A DNA stretch of 64,000 bases from DASZRZ01 sp963732925 (GCA_963732925.1 CAVTBJ010000005.1:62001-126000); one strand, 5' to 3'. Numbered from the stretch's first letter, positions 8,300-17,865 are shown. The notes: generated from the sequence alone by a model not told the origin. A program made the numbers and translations.

Positions 8300-10363
8300 A
8301 TGCCGGAAGAGAACACTCCATTGCCGTTTAGCGGTAAGTTCGAGTTCATACCTGCCCACTTTCGGAGTATTGAGCGTAGAGAGTGGTGGTTGTGGGGTTT
8401 TGCTACGGTCGTTACGCTGGTCCTGACTATTGGAATTGTCACTTTCATTCTTCCTGGTGTGGCATCTGGTCGAGACGCGGTCCAAAGTGACGAACTACGC
8501 GACTGGGCAAAGGGTTTGACGGCTCTGGTCGTGATCTTTGATCTCTACACAATTTATCAGCGTCTTCAACTGAGTGGTCTTCGCCGCGTTTTGTCAGAAC
8601 GCCAGCAGCTCTTTCGGCTGATCACCGAACACGCAGCCGATATGATTTCGCTGGTGGATTCTGATGGCCGCAGCCTATATGCGAGTCCGGCGTATGAGAA
8701 AGTTCTGGGATATACCCTGGACGAGTTAAAGGTCCATCCCGGGATAGAGCAGGTCCATCCGGACGACCGTGACCGCATTCGCGAAGCCCTGAGGGTGACA
8801 CGTCAAACAGGGCGTGGCCAGACCATGGAATATCGAATTCGCCATAAAGACGGTTCATGGCGCACGCTGGAGTCCACAGGGGCCGCGATCAAGGACTCCA
8901 AAGGGAAAATAGAGAACCTTGTGATCGTCAACCGGGATATTACTGACCGAAAGCGCATGGAAACACTGCTGGTCCACAATTCCCTTCATGACGCTCTGAC
9001 CGGCCTCCCGAACCGCACCCTATTCTTGGATCGGGTGGAACATTCTCTGAGTATATCCAAGCGCCGTACAGAGTATGAATTTGCTGTTTTACTGATCGAT
9101 GTTGACGAGTTCAAAATTATCAATGAGAGCATGGGCCATGCTCTTGGTGATGAGGCGCTCGTTGAGATTGCAGCTCGGCTTCTCGACGCATTGCGTGAAA
9201 CGACTTCGCAACATACGGCGAGCTCGCATACGAACGATATGACGAGTTACACGCTGGCTCGATTCGGCGGCGATGAATTTAGCATTTTGTTGGAGATTCA
9301 TAACCCGACTGATGCCATTCGTGTTGCCGATGCCATCCAACAGAAGTTGGCGGTACCGATCAGCATTACAGGCAATAATGGCGTTGCCATCTCCGGCAGC
9401 ATCGGCATCACCTTTGGCGCCAGTGCGCGGGCCGGCGCGGCCGATTTGTTGCGGAACGCTGAGATCGCGATGCACCGCGCCAAGCGCGCCGGCAAAGCAT
9501 GTTACCGTGTTTTCGAAAGTTCGATGCACTTTGTTGCGGTCAGGCGACTGGAGCTGGAGGCAAAGCTGAGGAAAGCCATCGAGCGTGATGAGATCAAAGT
9601 GCACTATCAGCCGATTATTTTTGCGGCAAGCGGCAAGGTGGCAAGAGTGGAGGCGCTCTCTCGCTGGGAAAGCCCCGAGGGAATGGTTCTCCCCGCAGAT
9701 TTTATTCGCGTCGCCGATGAGAGTGGGCTGATTCTTCCCATCAATCGAGCCCTGCTGCGTGAGGCCTGCATACAAGTCATGCGGTGGCAGCGAGAATTGT
9801 CCAGCGAACTTCCTCTGATGCTGAGCGCCAACGTGGCTCCCAAGCAGTTTTTCCATCCGACACTCGTGGCAGACGTGGAGACCGCACTCGCAGAGTCGGG
9901 CCTTCCTCCCGACAGTCTGGAGCTGGAAATTGTGGAGACGGTGGCTATGGGAGACCCAATGCAGGCTAGCAAGGTGATCGCTGAACTGAAGGCGCTCGGT
10001 GTTCGCGTTGGCATTGATGATTTCGGTACTGGTTATTCCTCCCTGGGACGTCTGAAAAGCTTGTCAGTGGACACGGTCAAAATTGATCGCAGCTTCGTCG
10101 CTACCATCCAGGATGATGAAGCAAGCTTCGCGATTGTCCGAGCGATAATCGAGCTGGCGCGCAGCCTACGGCTTGAAATAGTCGTAGAAGGAATCGAGAC
10201 GGAACAGCAGCTCGATCGGCTGCTTCTGCTCGGGCCCGATATGCTGCAGGGATATTTATTCGCCAAGCCGCAAAGTGCCAGCCAGATGACGGAATTACTG
10301 CAAAAGCGTTTATCTGTTGAAGTACTTTCTCATGTGAGTGCGCAGGTAGCGCTTCACAGATAA
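8300..10363 (+). CDS. PAS-GGDEF-EAL cyclic-di-GMP signalling protein
   Basis: 687 residues. Two N-terminal TM helices (about 30-55 and 72-90) precede a PAS domain (about 105-225; ends VNRDITDRKRM), a GGDEF domain (about 230-410) with intact GGDEF (RFGGDEFSILL), and an EAL domain (about 420-670). The EAL residues needed for hydrolysis appear present: YQP, VEAL, the Asn of SANVAPKQ, the Glu of EIVET, DDFGTGYSS, the Lys of TVKIDRS, EGIET and LQGYLFAKP. No RxxD inhibitory site precedes GGDEF. It may both make and break cyclic di-GMP, or use GGDEF as a GTP-sensing regulatory domain. It is a membrane-bound sensor. The gene stands alone. Confidence 0.9.
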   Translation: MPEENTPLPFSGKFEFIPAHFRSIERREWWLWGFATVVTLVLTIGIVTFILPGVASGRDAVQSDELRDWAKGLTALVVIFDLYTIYQRLQLSGLRRVLSERQQLFRLITEHAADMISLVDSDGRSLYASPAYEKVLGYTLDELKVHPGIEQVHPDDRDRIREALRVTRQTGRGQTMEYRIRHKDGSWRTLESTGAAIKDSKGKIENLVIVNRDITDRKRMETLLVHNSLHDALTGLPNRTLFLDRVEHSLSISKRRTEYEFAVLLIDVDEFKIINESMGHALGDEALVEIAARLLDALRETTSQHTASSHTNDMTSYTLARFGGDEFSILLEIHNPTDAIRVADAIQQKLAVPISITGNNGVAISGSIGITFGASARAGAADLLRNAEIAMHRAKRAGKACYRVFESSMHFVAVRRLELEAKLRKAIERDEIKVHYQPIIFAASGKVARVEALSRWESPEGMVLPADFIRVADESGLILPINRALLREACIQVMRWQRELSSELPLMLSANVAPKQFFHPTLVADVETALAESGLPPDSLELEIVETVAMGDPMQASKVIAELKALGVRVGIDDFGTGYSSLGRLKSLSVDTVKIDRSFVATIQDDEASFAIVRAIIELARSLRLEIVVEGIETEQQLDRLLLLGPDMLQGYLFAKPQSASQMTELLQKRLSVEVLSHVSAQVALHR

Positions 10364-10365
10364 GC

Positions 10366-10382
10366 AAGCGCATTCGCTTTTT
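10366..10382 (+). terminator. Possible weak intrinsic terminator after the PAS-GGDEF-EAL gene
   Basis: A five-base-pair stem (AAGCG-CATT-CGCTT) followed by a short T run starts three bases after the stop codon. The stem is short, so efficiency is uncertain. Confidence 0.3.
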
Positions 10383-11366
10383 CCTGACGACGATCGTGCC
10401 TTCCGTTCGGGCCTGAATATATCTACGGCCTCATTCATCCTGGAGTGCGCCCAGAACTCCTGAGCTCACTCGCGTCTAAATTGAAATTGCAATTTGCATT
10501 GCGATTAGAGCGACTCAGTAGACGCGCCGCTGTTAGTGCTGGATACGGCACTGCCTTGCTTTACAGAGTTAGCCAACTAAATAATGGCCGGCAGGTCTAA
10601 GTAATTACTGCTGAAGGCTTTAGCAATGAGCTTCCCAATCTTGTAGCTCATGAGTGAGTCGAATGATAGAAGCGCTTTTAGTGATTAGTTTTCTCCCAAG
10701 CAGAACATCATTTTTTCCATGTACTTGCGGCGAGAAGCCCTACGTCACACCAGGGAAAGACGAAGCCAAACAGTGACCTGCATCGGGGAAAGTTTTCCAG
10801 GAGCGAACCGCCAGTTGAGCACTAAGGGAGCACTGCTTACAAAGTCACCTCGAATCGTTAATTATTACACCATGGTGATGGGAAGCCCCTGTGGTCGGAT
10901 GCTTATTTGGTGCTTTTTGCGAACCGTACGCCTTTTTTCTTTACGACAGCATCTTTGTGGTTATCATGCCGAAAGCAATCGAACACGTGTAAGTTGGCGA
11001 AGTTCCTGTTTCAGGACAAACTCCACAATGAGGATAATTTTAGTGAACTGTTCCGGGATGCGGCTTGCGCTCGGAGCTGCGCGGCACTTCGAAGTCGTTG
11101 ATCGGCGCTTTTCATAATGGTCGCAAAGAGGTATCGGCTGCTGCGTTTGCCTTCAGCCCCATGTCTGATTATCGCTTTGTTAGCGGTTCAGAAGCACGAA
11201 TGCGCTCGAACAAGAGCTTACTTCAATAACCAGGCGAACGTTCGTTAGTCGTGCGCCTTTGGTTTTTACGAAAGCGGCAAGACATGACAAAAGGCAGCAT
11301 TAAGTTTTGTCACTTTGTGAGACAGAAACCGCAATGTGCTTCCAAGACGGACCTTTGGAGTTCATT
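10383..11366. other. Long intergenic region with no recognised gene
   Basis: Almost 1 kb between two cyclic-di-GMP genes. Base composition is mixed and lower in GC than the flanking genes. I find no domain, structured RNA or repeat. The open frame at 10719-11117 has an unlikely composition and no homology that I recognise. Confidence 0.4.
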
Positions 11367-13289
11367 GTGAGCGTTCGCGCAAGAGTCTTTTTTATTCTCA
11401 GCGCAGCAACTGGCCTCGGATTTCTGGTCCGTGCGGGAATGCAGCTGGAGCCTACAGTAGCTCGGTCGGTTTGCTATGGTCTGGCTGGGCTAGTACTTAT
11501 GGTGTTTACCTTAAGCAATCGCTTCTACCGCCTGTATCTGCAAAAAGTGGAAAAGGAGAAGCAGCAGGTTGAGGAGATGGCTGCATTGCATTTGCGTACC
11601 ATCGAAGCACTGGCCTTAGCCATTGACGCAAAGCACCAAACCACGCGAGAACATTTCAATCGAATGTCCGCTTACTCGGCAGCTATCGGCATCGAGCTGG
11701 GACTTGGCAAAAATGAACTGGATGCGCTGCAAGCGGCCGCGCTGCTTCACGACGTCGGCCACCTTGCGGTTCCCGAACACATCATGACCAAGCCTGGAAA
11801 ATTGACGGCGGAAGAGTTTGAAAAGATCAAGATTCATCCCGTGGTCGGGGCTGAAATTCTCGGCCAAGTCGGATTTCCATACCCGGTGGTGCCGATCGTA
11901 AGGGCCCACCATGAGCGATGGGACGGAACTGGATACCCTGATGGCCTGAAGGGCGAAGAGATCCCCATCGGGGCTCGCATTCTCTACGCCGTGGACGCTT
12001 TGCAGGCCATCGCCTCGGATCGTCCCTACCAACAGGCTCTTCCCCTGGAGCAGGCGGTGGAGTACCTGATTCGAAACGCGGGGAAAGAGTTCGATCCGTG
12101 TGTGGTAGATATCATTCGCAAACGGTATCGCGACCTGGAGAAGCTGGCACAATCGCGCAGCCAGGTGGAGAGCGAGGTTCAGGTATCACCAACGACGGGG
12201 CGCACGCCAGGTGACACGAAGGGTGATTCATTGGCACCAGTCCCCAAGCCCCAGACCGAAGGAGATTTGGGGTTCATCGCTTCAATTGCTTCGGCGCGAC
12301 AGGAAGCGCAGATGCTTTGGCAGTTAACCCACGATCTAGGCAGCTCACTGCGTCTCGATGAGACCTTGCCTTTGTTTTCAGCTCGCCTGTGTAATCTGGT
12401 CCCGTTCGATGCGCTCGTCATTTATGTGCGGCAAGGCAACAAGCTGGTTTCGGGCCATATCGACGGAGAGAATTTCCGTGTATCTTCTTGTTTGGAGATT
12501 CCCGTTGGCGAAGGAGTCTCCGGTTGGGTTGCCATGAGTGGAAAGCCCATAATTAACGGCAATCCGGCGCTCGAAACAGGATACACGGCTAATTCGGCTT
12601 CCGCTGCCCAGTTGCGTTCCGCGTTGGCGGTTCCTTTAGATTCACCGAATGGCCCGGTCGGAGTACTCACACTCTACCAAGCGGAGGCCGGGGCCTTCAC
12701 TCAGGAGAATTTGCGGGTCCTGCTGGCGATCAGCTCTAAGCTGGGTTTATGCATTGAGAACTCGCTGCAGTTTCAGCAGGCGGAAAGCTCGGCAACGACC
12801 GATTATCTGACCGAGTTACCAAATGCTCGATCCTTATTCCTGCATCTCGCCCGCGAAATTGCCCGTTGTCACCGGACGAAGAGCCCGCTTGGGGTCATGG
12901 TGTGTGACTTGAATGGCTTCAAGCAAGTCAATGACAGGTTTGGGCACCTGGAGGGTAACCGTATTCTCAAGGAATTCGCAGGTGTGCTGCGAGAGATCTG
13001 CCGCGAGTACGACTATGTAGCGCGCATGGGTGGCGATGAGTTCGTGATTGTCGCGCCGGGTATGAGACGCGAGGCTGCTCACGAACGAGCGCTGCTGTTG
13101 AATCGCTATGTTCAGGAAATTGGCGAGCGCGTCTGCGGGGAACGCCTGCTTTCGATCAGCGTGGGATCGTCTTTCTATCTGGACGACGGTATAGACGCCG
13201 AGCAACTCCTGCGAGAGGCAGATCGCCGCATGTACAGTCTCAAACAGATCCATCATGCCAAGGAAATCAGTGAAGCGCAGGCTAATTAG
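11367..13289 (+). CDS. HD-GYP / GAF / GGDEF cyclic-di-GMP protein
   Basis: Two N-terminal TM helices are followed by an HD-GYP phosphodiesterase domain (about 75-265). It has an intact HD pair (LLHDVGHLAVPEH) and the extended GYP motif (HHERWDGTGYPDGLKGEEIP). A GAF domain follows (about 325-460), then a GGDEF domain (about 485-640). GGDEF is intact (ARMGGDEFVIV) and is preceded by the RxxD inhibitory site (REYD) at the canonical five-residue spacing. The protein therefore carries both degrading and synthesising modules around a ligand-sensing GAF domain. I chose the GTG at 11367 because GGAG lies six bases upstream and the product then begins with a clean TM segment. In-frame alternatives are an ATG at 11334 and a TTG at 11307. 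Confidence 0.9.
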   Translation: MSVRARVFFILSAATGLGFLVRAGMQLEPTVARSVCYGLAGLVLMVFTLSNRFYRLYLQKVEKEKQQVEEMAALHLRTIEALALAIDAKHQTTREHFNRMSAYSAAIGIELGLGKNELDALQAAALLHDVGHLAVPEHIMTKPGKLTAEEFEKIKIHPVVGAEILGQVGFPYPVVPIVRAHHERWDGTGYPDGLKGEEIPIGARILYAVDALQAIASDRPYQQALPLEQAVEYLIRNAGKEFDPCVVDIIRKRYRDLEKLAQSRSQVESEVQVSPTTGRTPGDTKGDSLAPVPKPQTEGDLGFIASIASARQEAQMLWQLTHDLGSSLRLDETLPLFSARLCNLVPFDALVIYVRQGNKLVSGHIDGENFRVSSCLEIPVGEGVSGWVAMSGKPIINGNPALETGYTANSASAAQLRSALAVPLDSPNGPVGVLTLYQAEAGAFTQENLRVLLAISSKLGLCIENSLQFQQAESSATTDYLTELPNARSLFLHLAREIARCHRTKSPLGVMVCDLNGFKQVNDRFGHLEGNRILKEFAGVLREICREYDYVARMGGDEFVIVAPGMRREAAHERALLLNRYVQEIGERVCGERLLSISVGSSFYLDDGIDAEQLLREADRRMYSLKQIHHAKEISEAQAN

Positions 13290-13677
13290 ACCGTCAAAGC
13301 CATCATCCAGCGAAACGCAAATAACTTCAAGACTAGCCAACTTAAGTTTTTAACAAGATTATCACGTCATCTTGAAGGCGAGAAGATGCAGCATTCTAGA
13401 TTCAGACCCGGTCTGGCTTACGTCCCGCGCAGATCGTTTGAAACTGTGCTTCCCTTACGGTGAACTCCATCTCAGGCTCCGAAGCCTTCGGTATCGTGCC
13501 GAGAAACTGCCTGTATTGAAATCCGGAATGATACCACTGGTCACACTTGCTCAGTGTTTGTTCTTTCTTGTGTGAGAGGCCGTTATCAATTACCTCCGAC
13601 GGTAAACCCGCAGACTGCAACAGCCTCGACGGCAATTGCTGGCTTGGGATTAACCGCGAGGTAGTCGGAGAGGCCTC
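13290..13677. other. Intergenic region, no gene seen
   Basis: About 390 bases with no convincing reading frame. A Shine-Dalgarno (GGAGAGG) for the next reading frame is at its end, so that gene's start region looks preserved. Confidence 0.35.
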
Positions 13678-14132
13678 ATGGCCGCGCATGCGGAATCCGG
13701 TTTAACCCTGCGTGCGAGGATCGCAGTTGTCGGGAATTATCTTCCGCGGCAGTGTGGCATCGCCACATTCACGACTGACTTGTGCGACGCGATTTGCACC
13801 AAGTATCGATACCCCGCGAGAGTCCACTTTGAACTAGAGGAAGGCGACTTGTCATCGTATCTACAAGCAGCCGCCTTTTTGAACTTCAGCAATGTCGATC
13901 TGGTCTGCCCGCAGCACGAGTATGGGATTTTTGGTGCGGAAGCGAGTACGAACACTACGGAGATGTTCGCGACGTCGTCTGTCCCTGCGGTTATACGCTT
14001 GCAGCAGACGGCGATGCGATCAATCTTTATTATGGCGCAGCCGACTCTTCCATCGCGTTAGCCCAAGGCAGTCTAAAATCGCTGTTGCAATTGTTGGACA
14101 TGAACGGACACCCTGAACCGCTCCAAGGCTAG
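13678..14132 (+). pseudogene. Remnant: N-terminus of a GT4 glycosyltransferase joined out of frame to the C-terminus of a GH130 mannosidase/phosphorylase
   Basis: From the ATG at 13678, with a good Shine-Dalgarno, the frame encodes a GT4-type N-terminus (RIAVVGNYLPRQCGIATFT, then FLNFSNVDLVCPQHEYGIFG). A stretch of about 25 residues usually found between these blocks appears missing. At about 13941 homology stops. In another frame (13944-14132) a GH130-like C-terminus follows: EYEHYGDVRDVVCPCGYTL, then INLYYGAADSSIALAQGSL, ending at the TAG at 14130. Families GT4 and GH130 often sit next to each other in bacterial mannoside loci. The simplest reading is an internal deletion that removed the end of the first gene and the start of the second. 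It should be non-functional. Family calls are from recognised motifs, not an alignment. Confidence 0.7.
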
Positions 14133-14252
14133 CGCGACTAGGTGTAGCCGTTTCCAACACTCCTGTTCCTAAGGCGTCATGGCCACTACGCAAAGCGCGT
14201 ATGCCCTTCCTTACCGGAATGAGTTTCGTTCCCTTATCAAATATTTGCTGAT

Positions 14253-14653
14253 ATGCCGATCTGCTCGAAGCGTGGGACCTACACATTCTTCGGGAAACGA
14301 GCAATTGTGCTCAGTATTGTATTGCCAAGCCATGAGATGGTACTGCGTAGTGCATTTCCAGACGGAAATCAAGATTGGAGAGAGAGTTTCGGCGGTTTTT
14401 TCCACCCTCTCTATGCCAAGGTCGCTGCTGGCTAGGTCCCAGTTGAGTGGTATCGAGGCGACAGTCCCCAGACAATTGATGGCTTTTATCTCCGTGTGCC
14501 CAGGGAGTTTCGGCTGGCACCACCCCTCCAGCGCGCTAGCGAACAATTGAGTGGAAGATCAGCTTTGGGGAGGAGCGGCTCATCCGGGGCTGACCATCGC
14601 CACACAAGAGCGAGACAACGCAAAGACCGCAGCTTTGGCTGCGAGGAGACATT
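14253..14653 (+). other. Possible degenerate coding remnant
   Basis: One forward frame is open from 14253 to 14657 except for a TAG at 14433-14435. Around the stop it reads like protein (DWRESFGGFFHPLYAKVAAG, stop, then VEWYRGDSPQTIDGFYLRVP). I do not recognise the family. It lies next to the GT4/GH130 remnant and may be another decayed gene, or chance. Confidence 0.25.
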
Positions 14654-16288
14654 ATGAAGACCAAGCTGTTGTTAATTCTGGCAGTAGTAGTAGTAGTCGT
14701 ACTGAGTTTGAACATTTCGGCCCAAACAGCTCAAGGCACCCTGGCCGTCGGACCACCCACGGACAACACACCCACCTTTCGAGTAACCGTGGTCAGTCGC
14801 ACGGCACGAGCGGTTAATTATCAACACCGCAGCGGGGCCACGAAGCTGGATTTCGCCGGGACGGACCTCATGCCAAAAGCCAATGGCGAAGCCAAAGTAG
14901 AGAGCAAGCAGGGATACATCGAAATCGAAGTGGAGTTCGGGGAGCTTCAACCGCCCACAACATTTGGCAATGAGTATTTGACATACATCCTGTGGGCAAT
15001 TAGTCCCGAAGGCCGAGCGGTGAACCTGGGTGAAGTACTGCTGAATGGCAACCGCAGTAAGCTGGACGTCACCACAGACCTGCAGGCATTCGCTCTCATT
15101 GTTACAGCGGAGCCTTACTATGCGGTCCGACAACCCAGCAACGTTGTAGTGCTCGAAAACGTAATACGCGAGGACACTAAAGGAGCGACTCAAGCGGTCA
15201 ACACAAAATACGACCTTCTTGAGCGAGGAGGCTACGTTCCCGATGGTTACCGTTTCGATCCTGTGGTCCTTAATGCAAAGTTGCCGTTGGAGTTCTTCGA
15301 AGCAAGGAACGCCCTGCGAATTGCTCAGTCCGAAGGGGCAGACAAATATGCCACCGACAGCTACCAGCGTGCTGTGCAGTTGATGAACAGAGCGGACGCG
15401 CTTGCTACGCGAAAGAACGTCCAGAAGAAGCCGTTAATCGCTACCGCCCGAGAGGCGGTGCAAACCGCCGAAGATGCACGCGCGATCGCAGTCACGAGAA
15501 TTGCCGAGGAGCGCCTGGCAAACGAGCGCCAAGCCTCCGCGGACGCACAGGCCCTTTCCGAGACCCGGGCAGCTGACGCTACCCGGCAGAAAGAGCAAGC
15601 CGAGTCCGATGCACGGACGGCTCAGGCGGCCAGGGCGCAAGCTCAGACCGATTCGGCCAAAGCGCAATCTGATAGAGCTCTGGCGGAGTCTGCGGCAGCT
15701 CAAGCGAAGGCGGACATGGCGAGCAACCAAGCGGCTTCGGATGCTGCCCTGGTCACGGCCCGGGCGGAAGCCGACCGAGCTAACCAGAGTGCGCAAGAAT
15801 CCGAACAGCGGGCGCAACAAGCGGATGCTGACAAGACCGCAATGCGGGCGCGATTGTCGGAGCAGTTGAATTCTGTTCTCCAGACGCGCGACAGTGCACG
15901 CGGCCTAATCGTCAGCATGTCCGACGTTGTGTTTGACACTGGGAAGTATTCCTTGAAGCCGCAGGCAAGGGAAAAACTTGCGAAAGTCTCGGGAATCTTG
16001 CTGGCCTACCCTGGGCTCACTATTCATGTGGATGGATTCACGGATAGTGTTGGCAGCGACGCGTCGAACCAACTCCTTTCGGAAAATCGCGCTACTTCGG
16101 TGCGTGATTACCTGGTAAGTCAGGGAGTGTCAGCCGAATCCATCACTGCAACGGGGCTTGGCAACTCCCAGCCGGTGGCTACAAACGACAACGCTGCGGG
16201 ACGCCAACTGAATCGCAGGGTTGAATTGGTCGTGTCAGGTGAGGCAATTGGCAGCCCCGTTGGCATTAGCACGGGCAGCTTGCGTTAG
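14654..16288 (+). CDS. OmpA-family protein with long Ala-rich coiled coil
   Basis: 544 residues with a clear signal peptide (about 1-23) and a strong Shine-Dalgarno (GAGGAG). Residues 25-215 form a beta-rich domain. Residues 215-415 contain a DUF4398-like helical region and a long coiled coil rich in Ala, Gln, Glu and Asp (repeated AQAA, ARAE and DADK blocks). Residues 425-535 form an OmpA-like peptidoglycan-binding domain, with DVVFDTGKYSLKP, VDGFTDSVGSDASN, LSENRATSVRDYL and NRRVELVV. The coiled coil could span the periplasm, with the OmpA domain on peptidoglycan. An envelope-structural or stress role is likely. A SYLF-domain gene follows 111 bases downstream. Confidence 0.88.
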   Translation: MKTKLLLILAVVVVVVLSLNISAQTAQGTLAVGPPTDNTPTFRVTVVSRTARAVNYQHRSGATKLDFAGTDLMPKANGEAKVESKQGYIEIEVEFGELQPPTTFGNEYLTYILWAISPEGRAVNLGEVLLNGNRSKLDVTTDLQAFALIVTAEPYYAVRQPSNVVVLENVIREDTKGATQAVNTKYDLLERGGYVPDGYRFDPVVLNAKLPLEFFEARNALRIAQSEGADKYATDSYQRAVQLMNRADALATRKNVQKKPLIATAREAVQTAEDARAIAVTRIAEERLANERQASADAQALSETRAADATRQKEQAESDARTAQAARAQAQTDSAKAQSDRALAESAAAQAKADMASNQAASDAALVTARAEADRANQSAQESEQRAQQADADKTAMRARLSEQLNSVLQTRDSARGLIVSMSDVVFDTGKYSLKPQAREKLAKVSGILLAYPGLTIHVDGFTDSVGSDASNQLLSENRATSVRDYLVSQGVSAESITATGLGNSQPVATNDNAAGRQLNRRVELVVSGEAIGSPVGISTGSLR

Positions 16289-16399
16289 AGCTAACGAGCC
16301 CACAATCCAAGTGCGTGCCACGACTCTCACAATGTGAACGCGGCATAATTCCGCCGAATCGGGGGGGCGGCAGCAGCCGCAAAAGGAAGAGGTAGAGAT

Positions 16400-17092
16400 A
16401 TGAAGCAACTTATGTTCTTAGTCGTAATCCTGAGCCTAACAAGCTTGGGCTGGGCAGAGTCCAATCGTCAGGAAGCGATCGACCGGCTGGACAATGCCAC
16501 CACAGTCATCCACGACATTATGACCACGCCGGACAAGGGCATTCCCGAAGAGGTACTGGAGAACGCGAAGTGTGTCGCCGTTATTCCCCATCTGGTGAAG
16601 GGAGGCTTTGTTTTTGGGGCGAAGCACGGCAAGGGCGTCGCCACCTGCCGGACGGCGAATGGGTGGAGTGCTCCCGCATTCATTACAGTTTCGGGGGGAA
16701 GCTGGGGAGCGCAAATCGGCATCGAGGCGGTAGATCTAGTGATGATCATCCAGCACGAAAAGGGAATGCAGAAGCTTCTCTCGAGCAACCTCCAACTCGG
16801 AGCAGATGCATCGGCGGCTGCCGGACCAGTGGGGCGGCATGCATCAGCGGGCACGGACTGGAAGCTGGATGCAGAGGTCCTGACCTACTCGCGTGCTAAG
16901 GGGGCATTTATCGGTCTCACGCTTGAAGGGGCATCGATTCGCGAGGACAACGATTCCCGGCGGGCAATCTACGGGCGCAATTCCACCACGCGCGCCACCC
17001 TTCTGGGTAAGGTGGCCGCACCCCCATCAACGCGGCCGTTTCTTGACGCGGTCAGGAACGCGAAGGCCCAGGCAGTAGCAGCACAGGATTAA
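16400..17092 (+). CDS. Lipid-binding SYLF (YSC84) domain protein
   Basis: 230 residues with a signal peptide (about 1-19, cleaved near GWAES), then a SYLF domain: LENAKCVAVIPHLVKGGFVF, GKGVATCRT, WSAPAFITVSGGSWGAQIG, DLVMIIQ, LGADASAAAGPVG, and VLTYSRAKGAFIGLTLEGAS. The family binds phosphoinositides in eukaryotes; bacterial members are exported and their ligand is unclear. Start choice is supported by AGAGGTAGAG upstream. Neighbours (OmpA-like protein, lmo0937-type mini-protein) suggest an envelope-stress role. Confidence 0.9.
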   Translation: MKQLMFLVVILSLTSLGWAESNRQEAIDRLDNATTVIHDIMTTPDKGIPEEVLENAKCVAVIPHLVKGGFVFGAKHGKGVATCRTANGWSAPAFITVSGGSWGAQIGIEAVDLVMIIQHEKGMQKLLSSNLQLGADASAAAGPVGRHASAGTDWKLDAEVLTYSRAKGAFIGLTLEGASIREDNDSRRAIYGRNSTTRATLLGKVAAPPSTRPFLDAVRNAKAQAVAAQD

Positions 17093-17112
17093 GTGGACTT
17101 GGGCGCATGGTT

Positions 17113-17149
17113 CGTGAGCGCCTGACCCTGAACCTATCAGGCGCTCATG
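17113..17149 (+). other. Strong hairpin between the SYLF and mini-protein genes
   Basis: A perfect 11-base-pair stem pairs TGAGCGCCTGA (17115-17125) with TCAGGCGCTCA (17137-17147), and it can be extended outward by a G-U and a C-G pair. It lies about 20 bases after the SYLF stop. No T run follows, so it may attenuate transcription or protect the 3' end of the transcript and is not a standard intrinsic terminator. Confidence 0.5.
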
Positions 17150-17171
17150 AGCTGCGACTACGGAGGCGAAT

Positions 17172-17321
17172 ATGCTTTGGACGATTTTCGTAATTCTCGT
17201 TGTTCTGTGGCTTTTGGGGTTTAGCTTTCACCTAGCTGGCGGGTTGATCCATCTTCTGCTGGTCGTGGCCTTGGTGGTTCTGATCTTTAACCTGCTCAGC
17301 GGCCGGCGAAGTGCCGCGTGA
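17172..17321 (+). CDS. lmo0937-family mini membrane protein
   Basis: A 49-residue protein of two hydrophobic helices (MLWTIFVILVVLWLLGFSF, then GGLIHLLLVVALVVLIFNLL) ending in a short basic tail (SGRR). This is the signature of the lmo0937/DUF5670 family, common near stress genes. GGAGG sits at 17162-17166, five bases before the ATG. The function is unknown. It is an inner-membrane protein by composition. Confidence 0.8.
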   Translation: MLWTIFVILVVLWLLGFSFHLAGGLIHLLLVVALVVLIFNLLSGRRSAA

Positions 17322-17724
17322 GACTCAGCTATTCCCGGGTACTCGACTGCTGGTCATAGAAACTAAGAAGTGCGTTCGCGACGAAAAAGCTTTTTTGCGA
17401 ATGGATGACGACGGCTGCCCCAATGGACCTGTTCGGGCTTAGCCTCCAGAAAAAATGTCTCAAGCTGTTCAATATTGACCACTATTCCGTGAGCGCCTGG
17501 CCCATAGTTTTCATGAGCACGCGTCTCGGAATGCCTTGGGCTGCTCTCGTTGGGGTGGCCCGTTGGGCGGGCAAATGTCCCGCCTAAAAAGGGCTGGCGA
17601 GGTAAGGGTCGCTAACCGACTGAGGCTGTACGCTTCCTGGAAAACAAGCCGGCGCGTACGGTGACTATTCTTTTTTGCCGCGACTGGCGCTAGTGTTCAG
17701 ATTTCTCAGAAACGGATAGTCAGC
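17322..17724. other. Intergenic region, no gene seen
   Basis: About 400 bases with no family-like reading frame; the open frame at 17405-17587 has no support. It contains the upstream region of the next small gene. Confidence 0.35.
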
Positions 17725-17865
17725 ATGATTATTGTTCGTGAATACGTAGCCGGCATTCTCATGTTTTTCAAGTTGGCGGCCCTGCTGCTCGTGGCCTGTG
17801 GCACTGCTTACCTGCTAAGAGAAAGCGGTATCATGTTTCTGCATATGCTCAATGCAATGACATAA
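17725..17865 (+). CDS. Hypothetical mini-protein with one TM helix
   Basis: 46 residues beginning MIIVREYVAGILMFFKLAAL with one hydrophobic helix (about residues 9-32) and a short C-terminus. The ribosome site is weak (GGAT). I do not recognise a family. The gene is supported mainly by its membrane-protein composition and its place among other small envelope genes. Confidence 0.4.
   Translation: MIIVREYVAGILMFFKLAALLLVACGTAYLLRESGIMFLHMLNAMT

Noticed and set aside
10719..11117. 132-codon open frame in the 10.4-11.3 kb gap
   Set aside because: Composition rich in Arg, Ser and Cys without domain features; no good ribosome site.
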